Assembly (NCBI GenBank): GCA_003116995.1
Contig: BDSL01000009.1
Coordinates: forward strand, 1,116,001 to 1,180,000
Reading direction: 5' to 3'
Length of the DNA: 64,000 nt
From: Yamagishiella unicocca
Taxonomy: Eukaryota > Chlorophyta > Chlorophyceae > Chlamydomonadales > Volvocaceae
The translations under genes were made by a program, and so were the position numbers. Positions 1 through 10,612 of the stretch are shown piece by piece; within the stretch, counting starts at the first letter, position 1; each line of letters begins with the position of its first letter. Under the pieces are notes generated by a model. The model saw only the letters and a list, made by a program, of their open reading frames with translations. It did no database searches and was not told the DNA's origin.

Positions 1-1
1 C

Positions 2-3000
2 TCCCTGGAGCAGATCGCTGTGGTGCTAGGCTGGGAGCAGATGCCCATGGCGCTCCCGGCGTTGACCAAGCTGAGGGAGCTGTACGACGCGGCGAGGTCG
101 TGGAGGGAGCGCTGCGCAGCGCTGCTGGCGGGGCAGGGCCCGGGGGTCGCGGCGGCGGCGACGCCGGCGGGCGCCGCTGGCGGTGGCGGCGGCGGTAGCG
201 GTGGTGGCGGCGGCGGTAGCGGCCGGGACGGCAAGCCTGGGAAGGACGAGCGAGAGGACAGGGCGGTGCCGCTGGTGGCGCTGGAGGAGCTGGTCATTAA
301 GGCGAGTGGGCGGCACCCTGGGGGGCCTGGGGTGTACGTGTGGAGGTCAGCCGGGCGCAAGGCCGGCCGGGTCGGTGGGTCGGTGGGCCGGTGCGGGCCT
401 CCGCCCGTCCCATCACGACGCCTCACAGCGCCCTCAGGCGCGTCTAGCCCCTACCCTCGCCCTCTCTTCCCAAACCCTAACCCTACCCTGTAACCTACTC
501 CCCCCCCTTCCCCTTCCAAAACACAGGCCGCCCAGCTGCCGGTGGAGCTGCCGGAGCTGCCGGAGCTGCTGCAGCGCCTGGCGATAGGTCGCGCCCTGAC
601 CATCGCCGCCCGCAGCCTGCTGGGGCCGGGGGGGGCGACGGGGCCGGGGCCGGGGGGGCCGCCGGAGGACCGGCCCTGCCTGGCGCAGCTGCGGCAGCTG
701 CAGCAGCAGGCGGCCGCTGCCCGGGTGACGGTGCCGGAGGTGGCGGGGCTGGCGGAGCTGGTGGAGCGGGTGGAGGCGGCGACGCAGCAGGCCAAGCGCT
801 GCCTGCGCACGCGCGCCCCCCTGGACCAGCTCAGGAGCTTTGTGGAGACGGCGGCGGAGCTGCCGGTGGGCCCGGGGGAAGGGAGGGAGGGAGGGTGGAG
901 GGACTCTTAGGCGCCTCGTCCCACGTACCCCCACCACGCAGTCTGTCGAGCCTGGAACGCCCGCACCCTTGCCAGCCCGCGTGCCACCCGCCCTCCCCCA
1001 CCCACCCACGAGTTTTCCGTGCAACCCTCCCGCAGCAGCTCCTGGCTCCCAGCTATACCCTCGACCCACCACACCACTACCGGAGCCTTTGACCGCATGC
1101 ACACCTCCCTGCCGCGCGGCCCCTCAACGTGTGTTTACATCCTTTTCCTCCTAGGTTTCACCTATTTCCACGTGTCGACCCACGGTTTCTCCCCCCTTCC
1201 CCTCCTCGCTGTCCGCCGACCATGCGCCCACTATCCTGTCTTTTTCGCGTCAACGGTTTTCGCGCCACCCTTCCTCCCGTCAGGCCTACCTGCCCGAGGT
1301 GCGCCAGGTGCAGGAGCTGCTGGACAAGGCCACCGAGTGGCTGCGCAAGGCGGCGGAGGCGCGGACCGCCAAGCCGCAGCCGCCACTGAAGGAGATGAGG
1401 CTGCTGCTGCATGCGGGTGAGCGACCCGTGGGTCGGGGTCGGGGTAATGGGATGGGCCTCCGGGCGCTCGGCCTGGGCCGCCTTGGGTAACGGCCGTACA
1501 GGTGCCGCCCCCTCCGGACTTCCGCCATGACCCGATGCAAGTCCCAAGGGGGGAATCAACCCGCCCCCTTCCTATCCAACCCTTTAACCCCCCAACAATT
1601 TTCCGCCACCCCACCCCGCACCCCCACCCCCACCACCGGCACAGGCGAGCGCATGGGTGTGGAGATGCCCGAGGCGGAGGCGCTGCGCCAGGCCATCCGC
1701 CGCCGCGAGTGGGAGGAGGGCGCCCGCCGGCTGCTCAACTCCTCCGCCGCCAAGACCAGTCTCAGCGCACTGGCGGAGGCGCTGGAGGACGCGGCGGTGA
1801 TGGGGGCGCAGGGGGGAGAGGTGTACGGGCAGCTGCGCAGCCGGGTGGAGGCGGCGCAGGCTTGGGACCGGAGGGCGCAGGCGCTGCTGGCCATTGGCGC
1901 CGCCTTGCCCGGGGAGGAGGCACCGGGGGAGCTGGACAGGAGCGGGGGGGAGGAGGAGGAGCAGGAGGAGGAAGGCGAGGGAGAGGGAAGGAGGGAGCGG
2001 CGGAGACGAGGCGGCGGAGGAGACGGAGGAGGAGGAGACGAGTGCCCGACCTCCCTGGAGGAGCTGGAGGCTCTGGCGGTGGATGGCGCTCGGCTGGGGA
2101 TGAAGCTGGAGCGGCTGGCGGTGGTGCAGAAGCTGCTGGAGGGGGCCAGGAGCTGGGTGCAGGCAGCGGGTGAGGGAGGGGGTTCGAGGAAGACCCGGGG
2201 GTGAGGGAGGGGGGAGGGCACGGCAGGGCAGGGCTGGGGCGGCTGGGGCGGCTGGGCTGGGGTGAGGCCAGGGGGCTAGCGTCGGAGAGGGCAAGCGGCC
2301 GGGTGTCTGGGGGCGGGTGTCGGCATCGTAGTTTGAGAGGCTGCGACTATAGCTCCTGTGTCATCTGCGCGGCTCATTTGGGATGCGCGGGGCTGTGCCG
2401 CAGGGAACAGCCGTCGCGTGAGACCCCCGGGACGTCCGCTGGAGGGGCCTTATAGGCTCCCCTGAACCCGTGTCCCTTGACCCCGCGCTCCCGGCCCCCT
2501 TCACCCTCCTCCCGCCCCTCCCTCTCCCCGTCCGCCTCCAGGCCAGCTGCTGGCGGATGCGGAGCGAGGCGAGCAGCCCACCCTGGAGCTGGTCGAGACG
2601 GCGGTGGCGGAGGCGGCCGCACTGGGCTTCGCGGCTCGCGCCCTGCCCCCAGACATGTTGTCGCACATGCGGCGACTGAGGGACGGCGGGGCGCTGTGGC
2701 GGCAGCGGGCAGCGGCGCTGCTGGCGGAGCCGCCCTCCAACACCGCCGCCGCCGGCGGCGCCGGCGAGGCCTTCGCCGAGGCTGAGGCCGGGGAGCTGCT
2801 GGCGGAGTACGGCGAGCTGGGGCTGGAGCTGCAGGAGGCGGGCCAGCTGAGGTGCTGGCTGGAGGCGGTGCGGTGGAACAAACACGTGAGTGCGCCGGGT
2901 GGTAGGAGGTGTGCGGAGGTGTGCGGTTTGGGCGCTGCCGGGGTGGGACGTGAGGGGGGCGAGGGGCGTGAGAGGAGAACCTGCTGGGTGGATGTTAGCT

Positions 3001-6000
3001 CGGGTGGATAAAAGGGAAGTGCGCCGAGCAGGGTCGTTACGCGCACCAGGCAGGCGGCCCGGCGGCCCCGTGTGAGAGTGTGTCTCGCATGTGCATGTGC
3101 GTGTGCGGTTGTCTGGTAGGTACGGCGCCTGGGGGAAGGGTGGGGTCCAGACACTCGGCTGGGGTTCAGCGCGGAGCGGCGTCCCCTCCCTCTCCAGCGG
3201 GAAGCTCCACTCCAAAAGCCCTTGGTACCCCTCCCGCCGCCCCCCGGGGACCCAAAACCCAAAACCTTAACCCCCCAGGTCCGCACCACCTTCGCGCGGG
3301 TCTTCTTCAACGCCGAGGACGAGCACGAGGCAGCGGCCGCCCGGGCGGTAGCGGCGGCGGCCAAGTCCTCGAAACAGCAGCAGCAGCAAAAGGGCGCAGC
3401 CGGGCGGCCGACGGCGGCGGCGCCGGAGGGGGAGGCGGCGGCGGCGACTGCGGCCCGGCGGGTGGCTGTCGCTGCCACGCCTCGCGCTACCCTTAAGGAC
3501 GCCCGCAGCGCCCTCAGTCGGGCGGCGGCGCTGCATCTGCCGGTGGACCCGGCCATGCGGGCGGCGCTGTCGGATGCGGTGGTGGACGCCACCACCTTCG
3601 AGATGCGAGTGCGCGGCCGGCTGGCGGCGGCGAGGGCGGCGGGGCTGGACTTCGTGGCGCTGCCGGAGCTGGAGGTCGTGGAATGGCGGGAGGAGGGCGG
3701 GAAGCTGCCGCTGGCGCCGGACGTGCTAGTGACGCTCGACGCGATGCTGACGGAGCACCAGAACCGGAAGGGAGGGCTGCAGGTGTGTTTTGGGCGGGGG
3801 AGGGGCGGGGGCGGGGCGGGGAGTTGTAGCAGTGAGGGGGCGCGGGAGCGGACAGCTCCTCCGATGCCCAGTGGCCGGCTAGGGTGTTTGAGCGCTGCTG
3901 CCGAGGCGGTGGTGGGTGCAGAGAGGGTCATGGGTGCAGCTGCTGCTCGCTAACCCAAGTGTGGCTGCCTGCGAGTGTTTACTCTACGAGTGGCGTCCAT
4001 CTTCACCGCTGCCTCCAAAACCTCCCCCGCTGCCTCCAAAACCTCCCCCGCTGCCTCCAAAACCTACCCCGCTGCCTCCAAAACCCTGAAACGTTGAACC
4101 CTCCTCTCCCTCCGCGGCCCCCGCGGCCTTCGCCAGGCCCTCCTTGTCGGAGGCGGCCCCCGCCCCACCCTGGAGCAGTTGCAGCAGGTGCACCAGGAGG
4201 CGATGCAGTCGCAGCTCTCCCTGGAGCCGCACCTGGTGGTGTCGGCGGAGCTGGCGCTGCAGGCGGCGGAGGGGTGGCTGGAGCGGCTGAGGAGGACGCT
4301 GCTGCGCAGGAACTCGCCGTTCAAGGTGCGGGCGGAGTGTGCGCGTGAGGGGGGGCAGCGCGGAAACATTAGTTTGGGCTGTGCGATGCAAAGCAGCTGA
4401 TAAGCTGGCGGCAGCAGCTCCGAAACCGTCCGCATCTAATCACCTCAGCAGCCCACAACTTCAACCCGTCCCCCCTCCTGCCCCCCCCTTCCCCGTTCCT
4501 CCTACCCCCCCTCCTCGGACTACTTGCGACCGGCAGCCCGACGTGGCGCTCCACACGATTAGCTGCACGCTGGCTCTGGCTCTGGCTGGCCTGTCCCGGC
4601 TGGAGGCAGTCAAGGACGGCAGCTTCAAGGCCGCCGCCAACGCGCCCGCAGCCGACGGCGGCAGCGACGAGGGTGACGGCAACGGCGAGACTGACGCCGA
4701 CGGCGATGCTCAGGAGCCAGAGGGCGAGGAGGTCGGGCGGTCGGCGGCCGCTGACGGCGAGGACGACGGCGGCGGCGGCGGCTGCGGCGAGGAGGAGGCG
4801 GAAGGAGGTGCCACGCGGCGCAGGAAAGGCGCGCGCCGGGCGAATGGCGCGCCGGGTGCGGCGGCGGCGGCCGCGGCCGCGCCGGGAGCACGAAGCCGCC
4901 GCACCGGCGCCGCCGCCGCGGCCGCGGCGGCCGCCGCGGCCGCCGCCGCGGCACCGGTCATCCCTCCGATGAGCATGGGTGCCCTTTCGCTGCTGCAGCC
5001 ACAGAACCTGCCGCAGGAAGCTATGTTTGGCGCCAACCCGGGGGGGCCGGGGCAGCCGCCGCTGCTGTGTCTGTGCCAGAGCACCGCCGGTACCGAGGAC
5101 GCGCTGATGCAGTGCGAGGTGTGTGGCGACATCTTCCACCACAAGTGTGTGGGGCTGTCAGTCATGGGGGCCCGGGCGGCCAGGCGCTGGACGTGTCCCA
5201 TCTGCACCGCCGTATCTAGCAAGCACGACATCGAGCAGGTCGAGCAGTACTGCTCCAGGTGCGGGGGGCGGGGGCCACGGGGTGGGAGGTGGGCATTAAG
5301 ACCGTTTACGCGACATGGATTTGATAGCTGGCGCAGTGTCTTCGGACACCTGTGTTGTGGGCGCATGCTGGAGCGCTGGGGACCACGGGGTGGGGTGGGG
5401 GGAGGAACCTCAGCGACGCGTAGGCCAGTAGGTGGCGGGGTGGAGGTGCAGGGTGGGGAGGCGGCTGCGCACGTGGGATGGGGGTGGGGAGGCGAGGAGG
5501 TAGGGAGCACGGTGGTTGGGCTGAGGAGGTGTTAAGAGACCTGGTTGGGTTGGGGCATGGGTGTCCGAAGTGTCCGAGTGTGTTGCTCGCGGGGCCTGAG
5601 GGCTGGGGGTGAGGCCAGCGGAGGTCGGGGTGGGGCCCCTGCCATGTGCTGAACGGTGCGGTCCAATTCCCGGGTGACACCTTCCCCCGCGCCCCGAGGG
5701 TTAGCGTCTCCCCCAAGTCACCCGCGGCTGAGGCTGGGCTGATGCCGGCGCTCTACCCTGCTGCTTGCGGCTGGGGTTGCAGGTTCAGGAAGACCCGGCG
5801 GCCCACCCGCGGGGAGCTGGAGCAGCTGCTGTCGGAGGCGGGGGCGCTGACGGTGCAGGTGCCGGAGGAGGCGCAGCTACGAGCTACACTGGAGGAGTAC
5901 CGCAGATGGGAGGTGGGTGGATAGGGAGCGCCTCGGTGGAGGCCGGGCCGGGGCGGCCGTGTGTTCCGCTAGCCGGCAGGACGGCAGCTGGTCGATGATG

Positions 6001-9000
6001 ACTCAGGCTGGAGGGGTTGCTGGGGCCCAGCCGACGGAGTGCAGCCGTGAGGGAACCAGGAGCATCGCGCCGCCTTGAGTCGCTCCGCCTTGAGTCGTTC
6101 CGCCTGAGTGGCACAGCACTTCCCTTCCCGCCCCATTGCTCCTTCGGCCTGACGAAGCCCCATTCCGGCCCCTCCCCCCCCCCTCAGGACATGGCCACGC
6201 AGCTGCTGGCCTACCACGAGGTGTTGACCGAGCAGCAGCGGGAGGAGGCCAAGGCGGCGGCGGCGGCCATCGCCGCGGGTGCGCCGCGACCTCGCCGCGG
6301 CCTGGGGGGGGCGGCCGCGGTGGTGTCCTCTGCCCGGGGGCTGCGTGAGGTCATCAAGCAGGGCTGCGTGTGTGAGGTGGATGCGGGTGATGTGCAGGCG
6401 GGGGCGCTGCGGCTGCTCAAGGTGGAGGCGTGGCGGGCCAGGGCGACACCGATGATGCGGGCGCCCGCAAAGTGAGTGGAGGTGGAGGGGGGGAGGGGGG
6501 GAGGGGAGGGAGCGTGGAAGTTGGCTGCGAGGAGAGGGTCTCAACGGGCCGAGAGGGGGGGAGGAGGAGGGGGGCGTCCGCACGCGCTGCGCGGTGGTGG
6601 TGGCCGGGCTGCCACGTGGCAGCCACCAGCGCGTGAGAGGTGGGTTCCTTTTGCGGGAGACGTCGCTGGTCCTCCCGGCTGCACGGAAGCTTCGCAACAG
6701 CCCGGACTCAAACCCAACCCAACCCGACCCGCCTCTCCTCCCCCCCTCCCTTCCCGCCTCCCCCTCCCCCCTCCCCTCCCGCCCCACAGGATCTCTGTGG
6801 ACAACGCCTGGCGGCTCACGCGGGACGCCGAAGTCGCCGGAGTGCCCCTCTCGGACCCGCTGATGGTTGAGCTGGCGGACCTCCAGCAGGCGGGCAGGGC
6901 CTGGCTGGACACCGCCCGCGACCTCACGGACCAGCTGCGGGCAGCCTCGGGCAAGCCGGCACTGGGGGCGGAGGTGCAGCAGCTGCTGGCCAAGGCGCGA
7001 CTGCACGTGGCGGCGGCGGCGCGGCTGCCGGTCAAGGTGCGAGTCAGCGGTGGTGTGGTGGTGGGCCGGTGGATGTGGGACGAGGCGTGGCGTGTGGCGT
7101 GGGTCCGCGCGGTGAGGTCCCGAGTACGCGCCGGTGCCGGTGCCAACTGCAGTGCCAACTGCAGTGCCAACTGCAGTGCCAACTGCAGTGCCAACTGCAG
7201 CGCCAACTGCAGTGCCAACTGCAGTGCCAACTGCAGCGCCAACTGCAGTGCCAACTGCAGTGCCAACTGCAGTGCCAACTGCAGTGCCAACGTCGCCTTG
7301 TATCGTCCATCCCGGCAGTGTCCGTTGGCAGCCGGTGGTGGCTATCCCTCGATACACGAGGAGCTCACGCACGCACTCCTCTTCGTGACGCACGCGCACC
7401 AGCGGCCGCAGCAGCAGCACAACCATCACAACCACCACAACCGCCACCGACCTCACAGCAACCACCACCATAGGCCTAGCCACCGCGATCGCATCCACCA
7501 CCACCACAACCAACATCGCCGCCACATGCACCGGAGCCGCCGCATCCATCACCGCATCCATCACCGCAACCATCTCCGAAACCATAGCCGAAACCATAAC
7601 CGAAACCATAACCGCATCCATCACCGAAACCATAACCGCATCCATCACCGAAACCATAACCGTAACCATCACCGAAACCATTACCGTAACCATCACCGAA
7701 ACCATCACCGCATCCATCACCGAAACCATCACCGAAACCATAACCGAAACCATAACCGAAACCATAACCGCATCCATCACCGAAACCATAGCCGTAACCA
7801 TCACCGAAACCATTACCGAAACCATAACCGTAACCATAACCGAAACCATAACCGAAACCATCACCGTAATCATAACGTCACCACAGGTCGAGCGCGAGGC
7901 TGAGAAGCTGGCTGAGGTGTCCGCAGTGTATTGCCTGTGCCGGCGGCTGTACGACGAGGACGAGCCCATGTTGGGGTGCGACTATTGCGACGAGTGGTTC
8001 CACTTCCTCTGCGTGGGGCTGCGGCGGCCCCCCGCGAACGAAGACGGCCACGTCGGGACCGCGGGTGGCAAGTCCAAGCACGTGCCCGCGGACTACAGGT
8101 GGGCCGGTGGGGCCTCTTCGGGGTGCGTGATGGGGTGCTGAACGCGGGGGGGGAACGGCGTCCGCCGCGACGCCTCGCTGCGGTCCGAGCCCACTCCCGC
8201 CACGTGTAACCCTTTGGGCCCCTGGCCCCCGCTCGGGCCGCAGGTGCCCTCGCTGCTGCGCCCGGGAGCGGCGGCCCTACCCGCAGGAGGCCACCATGCC
8301 TGCAGCCATGAAGGACGTGCTAACGCGGCTGAGGGCCGAACGACGCCAGCAACAACAGCCCGACAAGCCACGAGGCGGCGCCTACGGCGCGGACGAGGCT
8401 TCGGAGCCCCTGGACGAGCCTCGGGCGCCGCCGCCGCGAGGACGGGCGCAGCTTCCTCGCGAGTCGCGCTCGTTGGCGGCGGTCGCCAAGCAGCGGGACC
8501 ATATGCTGCAGCGGCAGCAGCAGGCCGCGGCGGCGAGCGCAGCGGCCGCGGCGGCGGCGGCGCAGGCGGCGGCGCAGGTGCAGCTGCAGGCGGCGGCTGC
8601 CAGCGGGCTAAGCGGGCTGGGCAATCTGGGACAGTACATGCAGGGCGGCGCGAGCGGCACCTTCTTCGGCGCCAGCGGCAAGCTGGCGGGCCCCGTGCTG
8701 GGGGGTATCCAGAGCTTCCTGCCGGCCAGCATGACGGGGGCCGCGGGTAGCTTGGTGCCCTCCTGGCCGGCAGCCTTCATGCAGGGCGCCGTGGGTGCAG
8801 GCGGCGGCGGCGCGGCGGCGGATGGAGGCGGCGCGGCGGCGGGGGCCGACGGGGCCGTGGGTGGTGGTGGCGGCGGGGGCGGCACCGACCCCGCCCTGCT
8901 GGAGCGGTGGGCGCGGCTGGAGCAGCTGGAGCGGCATGCCCGGGAAGAGAAGACTCGACTCATGGCGGGAGCTTGGCGTGCCCAGGGCTTGGGCGGGCAT

Positions 9001-9484
9001 GCGGCAGGGCTAGGAGGCGAGCGAGGCGAGGGCGCGGGGGCCGCGGCGGCAAGCACAGGCGCTGGCGGCGGAGCCAGAGGCGACGGTGGTGGTGGCGGCG
9101 CTGGCGGTAGCAACACTGGCGGCGGCGGTGGGCCGAGTAGTGGGCTGTGGGGCGGGATGAGTGCGCAGCAGCACCAGCAGCTGGCTGCGATGATGCTGTC
9201 GGTGCAGATGGGTATTGGCACAGGGGGAGGGGCAGGGGGGTACGGCCAGGCGGCGCAGGCGGCGCTGCTGGCCGCCGGGTTGCAGCAGCAGCAGCATTCA
9301 CGACAGCAGGCGGTGCAAGCGCAGTTGCAGGCGGCGCAGCTGCTCGGGCAGGTGGGGCAGCAGTGGCAGGAGCATTACCAGCAGCAGCAGTATCAGCAGC
9401 AGCTGGCCGGAGGAGCCCTGGGTAACGCACTGCATTTGCAAATAGCCGAGCAGCTGCAGCTTCAGCAACAGCAACAACAACAGC

Positions 9485-9527
<43 letters not shown>

Positions 9528-9657
9528 GCAACAACAACAGCAACAACAACAGCAACAACAACAGCAACAACAACAGCAGCAGCAGCAGGGCAACAACTTG
9601 GTGGGGGTGGGGGCCGAGCCCCTGTGCGCAAGCGAAGACTTGGACCTCATTGCGTGA
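2..9657 (+). CDS. KDM5: KDM5/JARID1-like protein, C-terminal part (PLU-1 region, two PHD fingers, polyQ tail); 5' end outside window
   Basis: KDM5 proteins are nuclear JmjC demethylases of H3K4; only the region C-terminal to the catalytic core is present here. Visible exons run roughly 2-301, 527-864, 1284-1416, 1646-2169, 2542-2887, 3280-3782, 4137-4325, 4536-5254, 5782-5911, 6189-6472, 6790-7035, 7888-8098 and 8243-9657. The first ten or so encode Leu/Glu/Arg-rich helices of PLU-1 type. The exon at 4536-5254 ends in a PHD finger (CLCQ, MQCEVC, FHHKCVGL, WTCPIC). The exons at 7888-8098 and 8243 onward form a second PHD finger (YCLC, GCDYCDEWFHFLCVGL, CPRCC), with the last cysteines restored only when the phase-2 splice is made. 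The tail is Ala/Gly/Gln-rich, has 42 consecutive Gln and stops with TGA at 9655. The segment between the PHD fingers resembles animal KDM5 after PHD2. JmjN, ARID and JmjC must lie to the left if the call is right; another PLU-1/PHD protein is the alternative. Confidence 0.75.
302..526 (+). other. GC-AG intron in the KDM5-like gene
   Basis: The exon ends ATT AAG and the intron starts GCGAGT; the acceptor is ACACAG at 521-526. Joining there gives VIK-AAQLPVEL in frame. The nearest GT (GTGGGC, four bases downstream) breaks the frame of the next exon, so the GC donor is preferred. Confidence 0.6.
4010..4088. repeat. Intronic 21-bp tandem repeat, about 3.5-4 copies
   Basis: The unit CTGCCTCCAAAACCTCCCCC plus G recurs head to tail with single-base changes, inside the KDM5-like intron between exons ending at 3782 and starting at 4137. 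Pyrimidine-rich; no coding role seen. Confidence 0.85.
7141..7284. repeat. Intronic 12-bp minisatellite, 12 copies
   Basis: The unit TGCCAACTGCAG occurs 12 times in a row, with a few T-to-C variants (units ending CAGC). Each unit contains the palindrome CTGCAG. It lies in the 7036-7887 intron of the KDM5-like gene, so its open reading frames (Ala-Asn-Cys-Ser and others) are not expected to be protein. Confidence 0.95.
7541..7877. repeat. Intronic degenerate 12-bp minisatellite (AACCATMACCGA)
   Basis: About 28 degenerate copies of AACCATAACCGA / AACCATCACCGA / ATCCATCACCGC follow one another up to ten bases before the acceptor of the second PHD exon at 7888. It shares the 12-bp period with the neighbouring array but not its sequence. 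Confidence 0.9.
9463..9588 (+). repeat. CAA/CAG tract coding 42 consecutive glutamines
   Basis: An in-frame run of 42 CAA/CAG codons lies 22 codons before the KDM5-like stop. CAA and CAG are interspersed, mostly CAA, so this is an impure triplet repeat. Confidence 0.9.
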
Positions 9658-10612
9658 CGTCGTCGTACGGGTAGTTGAGGCTCCAGGAAGGGATTACCGT
9701 TAGGGGAAAGCGGAAGCAGGGGACAAGACACGAGAGGATAAGCTGCTCTCTAGTTGACGCGATCGCGCAGCAGGGTGACCGAACCACCGACCCGCTCGTG
9801 AACTAGTGTCTGTCGATCCGACCACGGCGGGTGCGGCCGCCCCAGCATGTGACGCCGCCTATTGCTGGTGATATAGCTAGGAAGGGCTCAGCAGTAGCTA
9901 CGGTGTGGTGGCCGTATGGCACCGCAAACTGAGTGCCAGGCTGCCGCGTTGCGGCTAGGAGCGTAGCAGTGGTATGTGGCTGCATGTGCATTCTTTGGTG
10001 TTGTCAACGACGGCAGAGCACATGATGTAGATACCAGCGCGTGCTGGAGATTAAGCGTTGAAGCTGTCGAAGTTTACAAATACAAACGCCATCATTCGTT
10101 TTTGTTCTGCGTCGCCAGTGTTCTTGCAGTTTAACCGGTACATCGGTACAACTCCTCCACCAATTCCCCCCTCGTCGCCACACAATTCGAGACTGCGCCC
10201 GTGTCCGGCAACCACGTTCCAATCCTGCGGATACGTGTTTGGCAAGACGTGCGCCCTGAAAAGCTAGTGCCGGGCCTGCACACCCACCAGGACCACGAAC
10301 TGTATCCTCCTAAGCACAAGGTCAGCCACTCCTGGCTTCACTCACGTCTCAATACCGGTACCTCAGCCCAGCCCCTCTGCCCACTTCCTCGCGCTCCACC
10401 AACATCCGCCCGCCCCGAGCCTGCACTCACACGCGCACTAGGCGTTCCGTTGTGTCACAACAACATGCCGGCCGTTAGGCCGACTCGACTCACGCGGCCT
10501 AACGAATGTCATTCCTGAGGTCGTTCCCGGGGCATGCAGAATGCGTATTAACTTCGCCTACTCGTTACAGGCTCCCCCTGACCCTGACCCTCAACCCACG
10601 GACGGATGCGCC
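9658..10612. other. Convergent 3' intergenic region between the KDM5-like gene and SGT1
   Basis: No convincing gene. It should hold both 3' UTRs. On the minus strand TGTAA motifs (TTACA on plus) lie at about 10072 and 10565, possible poly(A) signals for SGT1. No clear TGTAA was found for the plus-strand gene. Short open frames here lack splice-supported or recognisable protein. Confidence 0.5.

Noticed and set aside
2501..3215. Ser/Pro-rich minus-strand frame that could pass for a small wall protein
   Set aside because: Opposite to PLU-1 exons with consistent splice sites on the plus strand; no signal peptide or splice structure of its own.
434..3931. Long minus-strand frames opposite the first exons
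   Set aside because: High GC keeps complementary frames open; their composition (Arg/Pro/His) mirrors the real plus-strand Ala/Glu/Leu codons.
6476..7903. A plus-strand frame with Asn-Cys-Ser-Ala and His-Arg-Asn repeats that looks like a metal-binding repeat protein
   Set aside because: The repeats lie in an intron with a good GTGCGA donor and CACCACAG acceptor that rejoin the conserved KDM5-like frame.
5969..7969. A 666-codon minus-strand open frame rich in Met-Val-Ser repeats
   Set aside because: It is the complement of the intronic minisatellites and of PLU-1 exons; period-12 repeats stay open in several frames. The plus-strand gene explains the region.
8382..9631. Minus-strand frames with long poly-Leu or poly-Val runs
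   Set aside because: Antisense of the polyQ and Ala/Gly-rich coding exon.
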